Below are positions 51,478-59,966 of a stretch of 64,000 nucleotides of DNA, one piece after another. The position numbers were made by a program, and so were the translations under genes. The DNA is from MED-G105 sp038522945 (GTDB lineage: Bacteria > Pseudomonadota > Alphaproteobacteria > Caulobacterales > Parvularculaceae), in NCBI GenBank assembly GCA_038522945.1, contig JBCBJV010000007.1:62001-126000 (forward strand), in the 5' to 3' direction. Numbering within the stretch: position 1 is the first letter of the stretch; each line of letters starts with the position of its first letter. The notes beneath the pieces were generated by a model that saw only the letters and a list, made by a program, of their open reading frames with translations, was not told where the DNA came from and searched no databases.

Positions 51478-52104
51478 ATGTACGCAGTCGTTAAGACTGG
51501 CGGTAAGCAATACCGCGTTGAAAAAGATGATGTAATCCGCATTGAACGCCTCACTGGCGAAGCGGGTGACCAAATTGTTCTGGATGAAGTTTTGATGCTC
51601 GGTGACGGCGCGGACGTGAAAGTTGGCTCGCCATTCATCGCTGGGGCTAGCGTTGCAGGCGAAATCGTCGACCAGGCGCGCAACCGCAAGGTGATCATCT
51701 TTAAAAAGCGCCGCCGGCAAAATTATCGCCGCAAGAAGGGCCACCGCCAGCATGTAACGCTTTTCAAGGTTACGGATATCCTGACCGACGGCGCGAAACC
51801 TTCTGCACCGGCTAAGAAAGCAGCCCCTGTGCCCGCGCCAAAAGAAGAGGCAGCGAAGGCTGAAGCTGCCCCTGCCCCAGCTTTGGCACCGTCTGGCGCG
51901 GACGATTTGAAGGAACTATCCGGTGTTGGCCCGGCGCTTGAAAAGAAACTACACGAAGCAGGCGTGACATCTTTTGCGCAAATTGCGGCGTGGGGTCCGG
52001 ACGAAATTGCTGAATTCGACGAGAAACTTTCGTTCAAGGGTCGGATTGAGCGGGAAAATTGGGTAGAACAGGCTAAAGAACTCGCCAAAGGCGGCGATCA
52101 GTAA
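51478..52104 (+). CDS. rplU: 50S ribosomal protein bL21 with helix-hairpin-helix tail
   Basis: A 208-residue protein. Residues 1-100 are a complete bL21: MYAVVKTGGKQYRVEKDD at the start and FKKRRRQNYRRKKGHRQHVT near the end. An Ala/Pro/Lys linker follows, then a helix-hairpin-helix-like domain (DLKELSGVGPALEKKLHEAG and ENWVEQAKELAKG). This C-terminal extension occurs in a number of alphaproteobacterial bL21 proteins; usual bL21 is about 103 residues. ATG at 51478 has AAGGA upstream. rpmA follows after 24 nt. Confidence 0.95.
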   Translation: MYAVVKTGGKQYRVEKDDVIRIERLTGEAGDQIVLDEVLMLGDGADVKVGSPFIAGASVAGEIVDQARNRKVIIFKKRRRQNYRRKKGHRQHVTLFKVTDILTDGAKPSAPAKKAAPVPAPKEEAAKAEAAPAPALAPSGADDLKELSGVGPALEKKLHEAGVTSFAQIAAWGPDEIAEFDEKLSFKGRIERENWVEQAKELAKGGDQ

Positions 52105-52128
52105 GCGGCAAACTAAGGGTAATTCGTC

Positions 52129-52386
52129 ATGGCACATAAAAAAGCAGGTGGTTCGTCCCGGAACGGTCGCGACTCAGAAGGTCGGCGCTTAGGCGTGAAG
52201 AAATTCGGCGGCGAGCTTGTCATTCCTGGCAATATCATCATCCGTCAGCGCGGCACGAAGTTTCATCCTGGTGAAAACGTTGGCATCGGCAAGGACCACA
52301 CGATCTTTGCGTTGAAGGAAGGCCACGTGAAGTTCTCCGTCAAATCTGGTGGGCGCAGTTTTGTGTCGGTACTGCCGAAGGCGTAA
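52129..52386 (+). CDS. rpmA: 50S ribosomal protein bL27
   Basis: An 85-residue bL27 that reaches the peptidyl-transferase centre with its N-terminal tail. The start MAHKKAGGSSRNGRDSEGRR is canonical, followed by GVKKFGGE and GNIIIRQRGTKFHPG. Length and composition are normal. It follows rplU in the usual operon and is followed by a strong terminator. Confidence 0.97.
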   Translation: MAHKKAGGSSRNGRDSEGRRLGVKKFGGELVIPGNIIIRQRGTKFHPGENVGIGKDHTIFALKEGHVKFSVKSGGRSFVSVLPKA

Positions 52387-52420
52387 CGCTTTCTGTACGG
52401 ATTTATGACCAGAGTTGGAT

Positions 52421-52450
52421 AAGGGCGCCTTGCAAAGGGTGCCCTTTTTT
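52421..52450 (+). terminator. Rho-independent terminator of rplU-rpmA
   Basis: AAGGGCGCC (52421-52429) pairs with GGTGCCCTT (52438-52446, one G-T pair) around an 8-nt loop, followed by a T-run. It ends the rplU-rpmA transcript 35 nt after the rpmA stop. Confidence 0.9.
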
Positions 52451-52517
52451 CGTGGCGCGAGCGTAGTTGAGAACGGCGAGCAAGAACGTGGTCCATCACG
52501 CCGGTTCAGATGAAGAG

Positions 52518-52820
52518 ATGCCGGAATGCCCTCTTTGCGGTCGGCCAATCCCGAAACACGCCCGCCAGAGCATTCACCACCTGATCCCCAAACTGAAAGG
52601 CGGCGCGAAAGGCCCGCGGGTCCTCCTCCATGAAATCTGCCATCGGAAGATCCATGCGGTTTTCACCGAGACAGAATTAGCCAGAAACTACAATACCATT
52701 GAGGCCTTGCGCGGCCATCCTCAAATTGCAGCCTTTGTAAAATGGCTTGCGCGAAAACCGGGCGACTTCCATGCGCCGACCTTCACTCCCGGTCGAAAGA
52801 GCAGCAATACGCGGCGGTAG
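52518..52820 (+). CDS. HNH-motif nuclease-like protein
   Basis: A 100-residue protein with CPLCGRPI at the N-terminus, SIHHLIPKLKGG and VLLHEICHRKIHAVF. The two CxxC/CxxH-type metal-binding sets around HH...N/H fit a small HNH-endonuclease fold. Such proteins are found next to many bacterial genes and their targets are mostly unknown. ATG at 52518 is used because the frame is otherwise open only to a TTG at 52467. It lies 67 nt after the rpmA terminator and converges on the ClC gene with a 27-nt gap. Confidence 0.75.
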   Translation: MPECPLCGRPIPKHARQSIHHLIPKLKGGAKGPRVLLHEICHRKIHAVFTETELARNYNTIEALRGHPQIAAFVKWLARKPGDFHAPTFTPGRKSSNTRR

Positions 52821-52847
52821 TCCGCCCCCGGAGTTACTACCAAGCCG

Positions 52848-54524
52848 CTACCGATGATGTTCAATGTGGCTATCAACGAGCGCCCGATTGTAGGACGCCA
52901 AGGCCTTCACTCTCGTGAGATACCCGACACTTTCCGCGGGCGCTTTTTCTTCAACCACCGGCAAGCCTATCTCTTCCAACTTTTCGAGGCGGGCAATCGC
53001 TTCACCGAGGGAGTGCTTCGTTAAAAGGCGTGGCGCATCTTTCGCGAGCGGTGTGCCGGGCGGCATTTTGTCCATAACATCACGCACACGAATTGTTTGT
53101 AGGATCACCCCTTGGGGGCCCTCCGACAAATCATAACCGCGGCGCGACAGCTGCCAGTGGAAGAATGTCTTTCCAATCAAGCTCTGGACCACCAGCGTTG
53201 CAAGGGCGACGGCGACCATGAGCGAGATCGTCATGCCGTAGTCACCAGTTAACTCAAAGACAATGAGAGTGGTTGAAATCGGTGCACCAATAATTGCGCC
53301 GGATGCTGCTCCCATACCGACCATCGCATAGAACGCCGGGTCTGCGACCGATCCCGGAATGTAAGCGTTCAGCGTACCGCCGAAAGCAGCCCCAACAAGC
53401 GCGCCCATGACAAGCCCGGGGGAGAATACACCGCCGCCAAACCGGGCTGAAAGTGTCACTGCCGTAGCAAACATTTTTAAGATTAGCAGGAGGAACAAGA
53501 TGCGCAGTGTATAGTCGCCGGCCAGCGTGCGCGTGACGGCCTCGTAGCTGACACCGAAGATTTCAGGAAAGAAGATGCCGATACTGCCGATGATGACGCC
53601 GCCAAGGGGCGGCAAATAGAGGTAATTTAAACCCCGTCGATCGGCCATCGCGCGAGACCAATTCGTTAATCGCTTCACCAAAATCAGAAACAGGCAAGCC
53701 ACAAGCCCGCACATGAGCCCAAGCAAGGCAGAGAGCGGCACATCGATATTGGCAATCGCCCCATAGACCGGCACTTCAAAGGCGGGCGAATTGCCAAGGT
53801 GCGTGCGCGCGATGATGGCCCCCATGACACTCGCCGCTGCGATCGGCCCAAAGATCGACAGAGCGTAATTGCCCATGATGACTTCAAGAGCGAAGAGAAC
53901 GCCGGCGATGGGCGCGTTAAAACTCGCTGATACCGCGGCAGCGGCGCCGCACCCTAAAAGCGTGCGTCGCTCGTGAGCGGTAAAGCCAAGATTGCGATCG
54001 ATAAAGGACGCGATGGTTGCGCCGAAATGCACCGCCGGGCCTTCACGTCCGGCGCTGGCACCTGCCCCCAGGGACACGGCAGAAACCGCCGCAGCTGCCA
54101 AACCTGTCTTCCACGATATAGCCCCGTCGCGGACGGCGCGGGCCTCGATTACCTGGGCAATCCCCTGCCCGCGGCCACCGGTAAGCCATTTGAAGCGGTC
54201 CGACAGGTAAAGGAGACCCGCCACAGCAAAGCCCCCAATCACGGGGGCAAGAAACGCGCGAACCTTGCCGACGGCGCCCGCCCCAGACGCCATCATTTCC
54301 TCGGTCTCACCGAAGGCGATGAGCGAAACGGCGTCGATAACCATGCGCAGGAATATCGCGCCATAGGCCGCCATAGCCCCAATAACGAGCGCGATTAGCC
54401 ACAGGCGCACAACCCCAAACCCAAAAACGGGCCTGCGTCCGCGCAAAACCATAACGGCGGCCCGCGCGGAGCGGCGTTTCAGTCGCTGTACCCGCCTTGA
54501 GATATTAGCTGAACTAGGAGGCAT
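52848..54524 (-). CDS. ClC-family chloride channel/antiporter with C-terminal CBS region
   Basis: A 558-residue ClC protein with about 17-18 helical segments. The ion-pathway motifs are present in variant form: GAGASAGREGPAVHFG (usual GSGxxGREGP, containing the gating Glu), SFNAPIAGVLFALE and GGGVFSPGLVMGALVG. The C-terminal 100 residues (RVRDVMDKMPPGTPLAKD onward) resemble a CBS domain. It could be an H+/Cl- antiporter for acid or osmotic stress; the coupled Glu of antiporters was not checked. It diverges from the GlnE-like gene. Confidence 0.92.
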   Translation of the reverse strand: MPPSSANISRRVQRLKRRSARAAVMVLRGRRPVFGFGVVRLWLIALVIGAMAAYGAIFLRMVIDAVSLIAFGETEEMMASGAGAVGKVRAFLAPVIGGFAVAGLLYLSDRFKWLTGGRGQGIAQVIEARAVRDGAISWKTGLAAAAVSAVSLGAGASAGREGPAVHFGATIASFIDRNLGFTAHERRTLLGCGAAAAVSASFNAPIAGVLFALEVIMGNYALSIFGPIAAASVMGAIIARTHLGNSPAFEVPVYGAIANIDVPLSALLGLMCGLVACLFLILVKRLTNWSRAMADRRGLNYLYLPPLGGVIIGSIGIFFPEIFGVSYEAVTRTLAGDYTLRILFLLLILKMFATAVTLSARFGGGVFSPGLVMGALVGAAFGGTLNAYIPGSVADPAFYAMVGMGAASGAIIGAPISTTLIVFELTGDYGMTISLMVAVALATLVVQSLIGKTFFHWQLSRRGYDLSEGPQGVILQTIRVRDVMDKMPPGTPLAKDAPRLLTKHSLGEAIARLEKLEEIGLPVVEEKAPAESVGYLTRVKALASYNRALVDSHIEHHR

Positions 54525-54648
54525 CCTGACGAATCCTATAAGGGGGCCCGCACAAGTGTTGCAACCGATTTAACGCAAGTTTCACCGTGTGCTGCCACTG
54601 TTGCGGGTAATCCGTCATCCAATTGACCTGTCAGGGGGATATTGCGCC

Positions 54649-57546
54649 ATGTCCGTGCAACCAACTTCGCCTTCACCGCGCAGTGCAGCAAATCAAGGCC
54701 TTGGCGCGAATGGTCAAGCTGCCCCAAACGGTGCCATTATAGCCGACCCGGTTGACCCTGCCCGCGCTGGTCTCGGCGTCAAACGGTGGCGACAGGCCCT
54801 TGCCGAACATCTTGGCGAAGACCCGGGCGCCTCGCTCGATGAACCCAAACGTGTACTGACATTACTGAAGATTTTTGGCGCAACCCGCCGTCTGGCTGAT
54901 CTGTGCCTAACCTACCCCCAGACGGCCGCTACCGCCCTCATTGAAGGCCCTAGCCCTGTCCTCGCAGAAGCAGCGCGCGATCTCTCCGCCCTTTCCAGCG
55001 CCATTGGGGGCGCTGACGCGCTTCAGGCGGCCCTCACGCCGATCAAGGCGCGCACAGACATCGCCCTCGCGATCGCCGATATCTCCCAAACTTGGACCAT
55101 TGCAGAGACGACAACTGCGCGGGCAGACCTCGCCGAGCGCCTTGTGGAAACGGCCCTTGCCTGGCTGATCCGCAGCGCCATGAGCCGCGGTGAGATCACT
55201 GCTGAAGCAAATGATGGAAAACTCCCGGGCCTGTTTGCCATTGCAGGCGGTGAATTCTCCCATGAAGATCTGACGCCAATCGGCCCGCTCGATCTCCTGA
55301 TTGTTTATGACCTTGAACAGTTCACCAAGCGCGACGATCGAATGTGTGAACGGGCCTTCGTCCGCTTGGGTACGGAATTGCGGGATGCGTTCGAAGGCAA
55401 ATCGGGCGACTATCCGATCTATACCTTGCGCACGCCCATGGGCTCCGGGGTTGCGGGCGCCGGTTTTGTTGAATCCCGCCAGACCCTTGAAAAAGCAGTC
55501 GGCGACGAGCAGCGCGGTCCGCTCCGCCGCTGGATGGCGACAGCGCGGATTGTTGCTGGCGACCGGGCGTTCGGTGGGTCATTCTTGGAAGACAATGAGC
55601 AAGCGATCTGGGACGACTACCCGATCCTTACCGACCGCAGCCGCGAAGATCTGACAACTCAGTCGCAGACCGCGCACGGTGCGCTCCAGGCGACCGCCGA
55701 CGTCTTACGTTTGAGCCTTGGTCGTGCCCGGGCAGTGTTCCGGACCGCGTCGACCGCGGAAGTTTTTTCAACCGCAGCTAGCTCAGGCGCTTTGAGCCCG
55801 GCGGTCGCTGCCCGCCTTGCCGCCGGATTTGATCTTTCCCAAGGGATTGTGACGGCTCAGCAGACAATCCATGGCACCGACCCAAACGGCAAACGCTCAA
55901 ACGGCGCTGGCAGGACGGGCAATAATCCTTCGAGCGGCGAAGCTGAAGCGGTAGCCGCCCTGTGCGGTTTTCACAATACGGATAATCTGGAAACAGTACG
56001 CCGCGGCATTGGGGCAGAAGCGCAAAACGCCCTCTCGCGGCTACTTGGTGGTGCACGCCTTGAGCTGCAGCAGTTCGAACCGGCAACGGAGAACAATACC
56101 GATCCGACTGCTGAAAAATCTGACGCAGACAAACTGGAAAGCCTTGGATTTCTGAACGGAACTGCCCTCACCTCCGTCCTCGACGGATGGGCCGCGCTTT
56201 GTTCCGATGGCGACAGTCAACGGTTTGCCGCGGTGGCACCCGGGATGATTACCGCTTTTGGTCAGACACAATATCCGGACACGGCCATCCGCCTCTACGA
56301 TCAGCTTATCCATTCCCTTGGGGACAATGAAAAAGACCTGCGCAGCGCCATCACGTCCTCGGACAAAACCAAGTCTGCCCTTGCCGATGCCTTCGGGACA
56401 TTCGGCGATGTTGTATCTCCGCTTTTGCAGAGCGCTGACACGCGGCAATTCCTGACCGACGACGACGAAGGCACAAGCCCGCGCTCGGCAACCGAGTTCA
56501 TGAGCCGCTTTGCCCCACCGCGCGCGGGCGAGAATGCAGGCAAGGTCGATGACATCATTCAATGGCGTGCATCGGCGATGGCCCTAGCGGCCTTCAAAGG
56601 CGCGAGCGGGTCTATGGATTTCGGTGCGATCGCCGAGACTTACTCAACGATCCAGAAAACCGCCCTCGCACTTGCGTTTGAACGCATTACCGAGGCCCAT
56701 GGCATCGCAGACGGTCTCGCACTTCATGTCTTCGATGGCGCTGGCTTTGGTCTGCCTGATGTGCCCATCACGTTAGGTTTTATGCGCACCACTGACGAAG
56801 CTGACAAAGCTGACGAGGCAGCACGCGCGTTTATCGAAGCGGTCGGCACATTCGGAACGGGCGTCTTTGCACTCACCCCCGATGTGGCAAGGCGGCCCGG
56901 CGGTGTTGCTGGCGTCCTTGTACCGACCACGGAAGAGTTCCGGTCTTACATTCGCTCTGAAGCTATTGCCACGGACCAGATCATGCTGGCCCGGGGACAG
57001 ATTATTGCAGGCCCGACAGAGGGCACCACAGAAGCCTTGCGGGCAGCTGTCGCCAACCCGCGTCGGACTGACATCCTGTTCCGAGACCTCGACCGCGCGA
57101 GAGCTCAGCGTCTGCGCAAAGATCGCGAAATCTCACCTTGGGAGATTACCACAGCAGAAGGCGGGCTCTGGGATACGGAATTGATCCTCAGCACATTGAT
57201 TTATCGCCATGGTGCGTCAAACCCGGCCTTGCAGCGGGAAACACCCGAAGCCGGGATTGACCTTCTGGTTCGGTCAAATCTCTTGACGGCGGAGGTGGGC
57301 AGCACCCTGAAATCGGCCCGGTCGTTCTGGCGCCGCCTCATGACTGCGCGTACTCTTGCCCGTTGGAGCGACCCAAGCTGCGCGCCTGTCCGTCCACGCC
57401 TTGCGGAGATCCTCGCCCGGTCAGCGGAAGTCGAACACTTCACTGCCGTTCGTCCGATTATGCGGGGGTATGCGGATGAAATCACGCGGCTTTACGCCCA
57501 ATTGGTTCTCGGGCGTCCGTCCCTCAGCCTCGTTGCGAACGGTTAA
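54649..57546 (+). CDS. GlnE-family protein with degenerate nucleotidyltransferase motifs
   Basis: A 965-residue protein of the length and layout of GlnE, the enzyme that adenylylates and deadenylylates glutamine synthetase. Family marks: RRWMATARIVAGDRAFGGSF in the N half, and GGLWDTELILSTLIYRHG followed by SARSFWRRLMTARTLAR in the C half, where GlnE has GGLxDIEF. The active-site blocks look eroded in both halves: the G-[KR]-[LM]-G-[GA]-x-E-[LM]...S-D-[IL]-D pattern is replaced by GGEFSHEDLTPIGPLDLL in the first half and FDGAGFGLPDVPITLGF in the second. It may be an inactive regulatory protein. ATG at 54649 has a G-run about 10 nt upstream. The small RHH gene overlaps its 3' end. Confidence 0.75.
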   Translation: MSVQPTSPSPRSAANQGLGANGQAAPNGAIIADPVDPARAGLGVKRWRQALAEHLGEDPGASLDEPKRVLTLLKIFGATRRLADLCLTYPQTAATALIEGPSPVLAEAARDLSALSSAIGGADALQAALTPIKARTDIALAIADISQTWTIAETTTARADLAERLVETALAWLIRSAMSRGEITAEANDGKLPGLFAIAGGEFSHEDLTPIGPLDLLIVYDLEQFTKRDDRMCERAFVRLGTELRDAFEGKSGDYPIYTLRTPMGSGVAGAGFVESRQTLEKAVGDEQRGPLRRWMATARIVAGDRAFGGSFLEDNEQAIWDDYPILTDRSREDLTTQSQTAHGALQATADVLRLSLGRARAVFRTASTAEVFSTAASSGALSPAVAARLAAGFDLSQGIVTAQQTIHGTDPNGKRSNGAGRTGNNPSSGEAEAVAALCGFHNTDNLETVRRGIGAEAQNALSRLLGGARLELQQFEPATENNTDPTAEKSDADKLESLGFLNGTALTSVLDGWAALCSDGDSQRFAAVAPGMITAFGQTQYPDTAIRLYDQLIHSLGDNEKDLRSAITSSDKTKSALADAFGTFGDVVSPLLQSADTRQFLTDDDEGTSPRSATEFMSRFAPPRAGENAGKVDDIIQWRASAMALAAFKGASGSMDFGAIAETYSTIQKTALALAFERITEAHGIADGLALHVFDGAGFGLPDVPITLGFMRTTDEADKADEAARAFIEAVGTFGTGVFALTPDVARRPGGVAGVLVPTTEEFRSYIRSEAIATDQIMLARGQIIAGPTEGTTEALRAAVANPRRTDILFRDLDRARAQRLRKDREISPWEITTAEGGLWDTELILSTLIYRHGASNPALQRETPEAGIDLLVRSNLLTAEVGSTLKSARSFWRRLMTARTLARWSDPSCAPVRPRLAEILARSAEVEHFTAVRPIMRGYADEITRLYAQLVLGRPSLSLVANG

Positions 57547-57793
57547 GTCGGTCGGCAAGATCTTCCAGGGCGTAGACCCGAAGCGCGGAGGACAATCCCG
57601 GCATATCAGCCAGGGGCGAACCAGAGCTGAGGTCTTCTCCGGTCGGCACCAATCGGGCAACATCGATTTCGCCGATCAGGTTTGGCAGAGAGACGCCTCT
57701 CGCGGCAGCTATCTCTTCAAGGACGCGCCAGAAGGGTGGCTCCAGCGCGATACTTGTTCGGTGGCCGTTGAGGCTGATGGATCTTTTTTCCAT
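57524..57793 (-). CDS. Ribbon-helix-helix domain protein (RHH_4 type)
   Basis: An 89-residue protein. The N-terminal KRSISLNGHRTSIALEPPFWRVLEEIAAARGVSLPNLI has the beta-strand and two helices of the RHH_4 group (PF13467), small proteins common in alphaproteobacteria and probably DNA-binding. The C-terminal 45 residues are unstructured or helical (SALRVYALEDLADRLN). It overlaps the GlnE-like gene by 23 nt in convergent direction. Its target is unknown. Confidence 0.8.
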   Translation of the reverse strand: MEKRSISLNGHRTSIALEPPFWRVLEEIAAARGVSLPNLIGEIDVARLVPTGEDLSSGSPLADMPGLSSALRVYALEDLADRLNRSQRG

Positions 57794-57900
57794 GGCATCA
57801 GCGTTACCAGAGCCCGATCTATCCGTGCAAGGACGAGAGAGCTATTGGGGCTGCCAGTATTAGCCAGCGTAAGCAAGAGCCAGCCAAAGTAGGGGCCAGC

Positions 57901-58122
57901 TTAGATGTTCTTCGCCCAGTTATCGAACCCATGGTCACGGATTTTTGTCGTGGCGAGTGTAACACCATCAATGATACCGGCCATGTGGGACACCGATTCG
58001 GTATCGCATTCGGCGAGGTTTGCACCGAGCGCTTCATAGAGCCCTTCCACATCGACGTTCTGGGCGAAAAGGAACTGGGCCAGGGCAACGCGAATCTGGC
58101 TCGGGGACTTCACTTCAGACAT
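57901..58122 (-). CDS. Small hypothetical protein (73 aa)
   Basis: A 73-residue, mildly acidic protein that I do not recognise. GAGGAAGAACA lies directly before the ATG at 58122, so translation is plausible. It has no membrane helix or Cys pair. It is 107 nt downstream of nothing obvious on its strand and precedes the RHH gene by about 107 nt. Confidence 0.55.
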   Translation of the reverse strand: MSEVKSPSQIRVALAQFLFAQNVDVEGLYEALGANLAECDTESVSHMAGIIDGVTLATTKIRDHGFDNWAKNI

Positions 58123-58384
58123 TGTTCTTCCTCAAACTAACTGCTGCGGCACGAGATGAATTCCCGCGCGCCATCCGGGCCGATCCGGCAAGCCCCCTGA
58201 CCCAAGCAAGAACAGGGCCGGTTTTTGGTGGGCACCCATTCAAAGCCAGACCCCCACGTGCCGAAATGAGACGCCACACCGGATTGAGACGCCACGCCGG
58301 AATGAGCCGCCACGCCGGAATGAGACGGGGCACCAAAGGTCCACATGACGCAACCCCTTTGGCCTCTCGTTCACTGCCTATACC
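58123..58384. other. Intergenic stretch with tandem repeat
   Basis: No convincing gene lies here. The open frames are products of the 18-bp repeat at 58261-58330, and their predicted proteins (repeats such as RRHAGM) have no family features. Confidence 0.5.
58261..58330. repeat. 18-bp tandem repeat, about four copies
   Basis: Units CCGAAATGAGACGCCACA, CCGGATTGAGACGCCACG and CCGGAATGAGCCGCCACG at 58261, 58279 and 58297, and a partial fourth at 58315-58330. Copies differ at two to four bases. It lies between the small hypothetical gene and the squalene-synthase-like gene. Confidence 0.9.
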
Positions 58385-59194
58385 TCAGACCCACCCGCGT
58401 AAGACAACCTGAAACAGACCTAATCGTTTCATAAGGGGCCAGCGAGCCTCACCACCGCGTCTCACATAACCATCAAGCAGACCCAGAAAAGCGATTGGCG
58501 CGATATTGCCCGTCAGCCGTCGCGCTGGCTTGCTCCTAAAGGCCTTAAGGACCCCGTGGATATCGAGCGTCGTTTGGCCCGTCCGCTCACTAAGGCCTCC
58601 GCCCCACCGGGCCAGGCAATAGGCCGCTGAGGCCTGCTCAATTTCTGCGGGATCCGCCGCCGGGCCTAAGACCCGCCCCAGCCAACCTTCAGCGCCGGCA
58701 AAGAACGCGCTCAGGTCTTCGACGTCCGCAAATGGGTCTGGATAGAGAAGCCTGGCGCGGGCGTCGATTCCTGTTTCGATGAGCGGACGCGTCGCCGGTG
58801 TGATGACACCAGCGTTGGCAAGGGTTTGAACCACCGGATGCTTTCTCGGCGCCCGGCCAGAAATGATCTCATCCAGGGCATCCCGCCACCATTGGAGCCG
58901 AATCTCTCCCAGCCCCGCCTCGCTCACGGCAGCCGGGATCCGGCGCAATTCAATGGCGAGAGCGTAAAGGGCGAGCGCCTTTAAGCGGTCCGAGGCCCCG
59001 ACGAAAGCGAGGTTGAGCGCAAGATCCTCATCGTTTTGGGCAATGAGATTGCGGCAGTAATCCTCGTCGGCGGGCAGTGATGAAGAAGGGGTAGAGATTG
59101 CCGGCCCGTCCAAATGGTCAATCCCATCAACTGCGGGCGTACCTCCGGCCATAGCGAGATCAGTTTTGAGGGGTGGATTTTGTTGACCCGACAT
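58385..59194 (-). CDS. Squalene/phytoene synthase-family protein (NDUFAF6-like)
   Basis: A 269-residue, mostly helical protein. EIRLQWWRDALDEI and the ARARLLY stretch fit the family, and the pattern ALYALAIELRRIP is typical of the NDUFAF6-like branch. The first D-rich motif of true squalene synthases (DxxxD) is not clear, and this branch is thought to lack prenyl-transferase activity and to help complex I assembly, matching the NDUFA9-like protein at 8148. It carries an N-terminal tail of about 40 residues with low complexity. It diverges from sodB. Confidence 0.8.
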   Translation of the reverse strand: MSGQQNPPLKTDLAMAGGTPAVDGIDHLDGPAISTPSSSLPADEDYCRNLIAQNDEDLALNLAFVGASDRLKALALYALAIELRRIPAAVSEAGLGEIRLQWWRDALDEIISGRAPRKHPVVQTLANAGVITPATRPLIETGIDARARLLYPDPFADVEDLSAFFAGAEGWLGRVLGPAADPAEIEQASAAYCLARWGGGLSERTGQTTLDIHGVLKAFRSKPARRLTGNIAPIAFLGLLDGYVRRGGEARWPLMKRLGLFQVVLRGWV

Positions 59195-59284
59195 GGGAGG
59201 CCCTTACGTAGTACTTCTGATTAGCGGCGTGTGCCGCTGACTGTTTCTCCTATTTGGATCCAACGAGAAAGGGACTGAACAGCC

Positions 59285-59881
59285 ATGGCAATCACACTGC
59301 CTGATCTTCCATACGCACGCGACGCGCTCGCGCCTCACATTTCCGAAGAAACCCTGAACTTTCACTATGGCAAACACCATCAAGCCTATGTGGACAAGGC
59401 CAATGCGGCCATCGACGGCACCCCGTTGAACGATGCCAACCTTGAGGATGTGGTCCGCGAAGTCCACGGCAAGGATCAGGGCCTCTTCAATAACGCAGCT
59501 CAGGTTTGGAACCACACGTTTTACTGGAACTCCATGTCACCCAATGGGGGCGGCGCGCCGACCGGCGAAGTTGCCAAAGCCATCGACGACAGCTTTGGCG
59601 GATATGATGGGTTCAAGACGGCCTTCGCAGATGCCGGCGCCACGCAGTTCGGGTCAGGCTGGGCATGGCTTGTTGCCAAAGACGGCAAGCTGGAAGTGCG
59701 CAAAACCCTGAACGCGGATACACCGTTGACGGATCAAAGCTGCACCCCGCTTCTGACCATGGATGTGTGGGAACACGCCTATTATCTGGACTTCCAGAAT
59801 AAGCGTCCGGATTACATTTCCACGTTTCTCGACAAGCTCGTGAACTGGGACTTTGCCAACGCAAATCTCGCGAACGCTTAA
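59285..59881 (+). CDS. sodB: Iron/manganese superoxide dismutase
   Basis: A 198-residue SodB. The metal ligands are visible: His in LNFHYGKHHQAYVD (about 27), His in WNHTFYWNS (about 76), Asp and His in DVWEHAYYLDF (about 160 and 164). WEHAYYLDFQNKRPDYI is the family signature. AGNTQFGSGWAWLV-type stretch (here ATQFGSGWAWLV) favours the iron form. It dismutates superoxide in the cytoplasm. ATG at 59285; strong terminator downstream. Confidence 0.97.
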   Translation: MAITLPDLPYARDALAPHISEETLNFHYGKHHQAYVDKANAAIDGTPLNDANLEDVVREVHGKDQGLFNNAAQVWNHTFYWNSMSPNGGGAPTGEVAKAIDDSFGGYDGFKTAFADAGATQFGSGWAWLVAKDGKLEVRKTLNADTPLTDQSCTPLLTMDVWEHAYYLDFQNKRPDYISTFLDKLVNWDFANANLANA

Positions 59882-59903
59882 GCGAGCCTCGGTCTAAATG
59901 AAA

Positions 59904-59940
59904 AAACGGCCTCCTATGTTGTGGGAGGCCGTTTGCTTTT
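59904..59940. terminator. Bidirectional terminator after sodB
   Basis: AAACGGCCTCC (59904-59914) pairs with GGAGGCCGTTT (59924-59934) around a 9-nt loop. T-rich sequence follows on the right and an A-run precedes on the left, so it can act on sodB and on the convergent secreted-protein gene. Confidence 0.9.
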
Positions 59941-59966
59941 GATCATTTGACGCGATCAGACAGGTC

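Noticed and set aside
58115..58336. Minus-strand frame across the 18-bp repeat
   Set aside because: Its repeated residues (WRLIPAWRL type) come from the tandem repeat; composition is unlike a protein.
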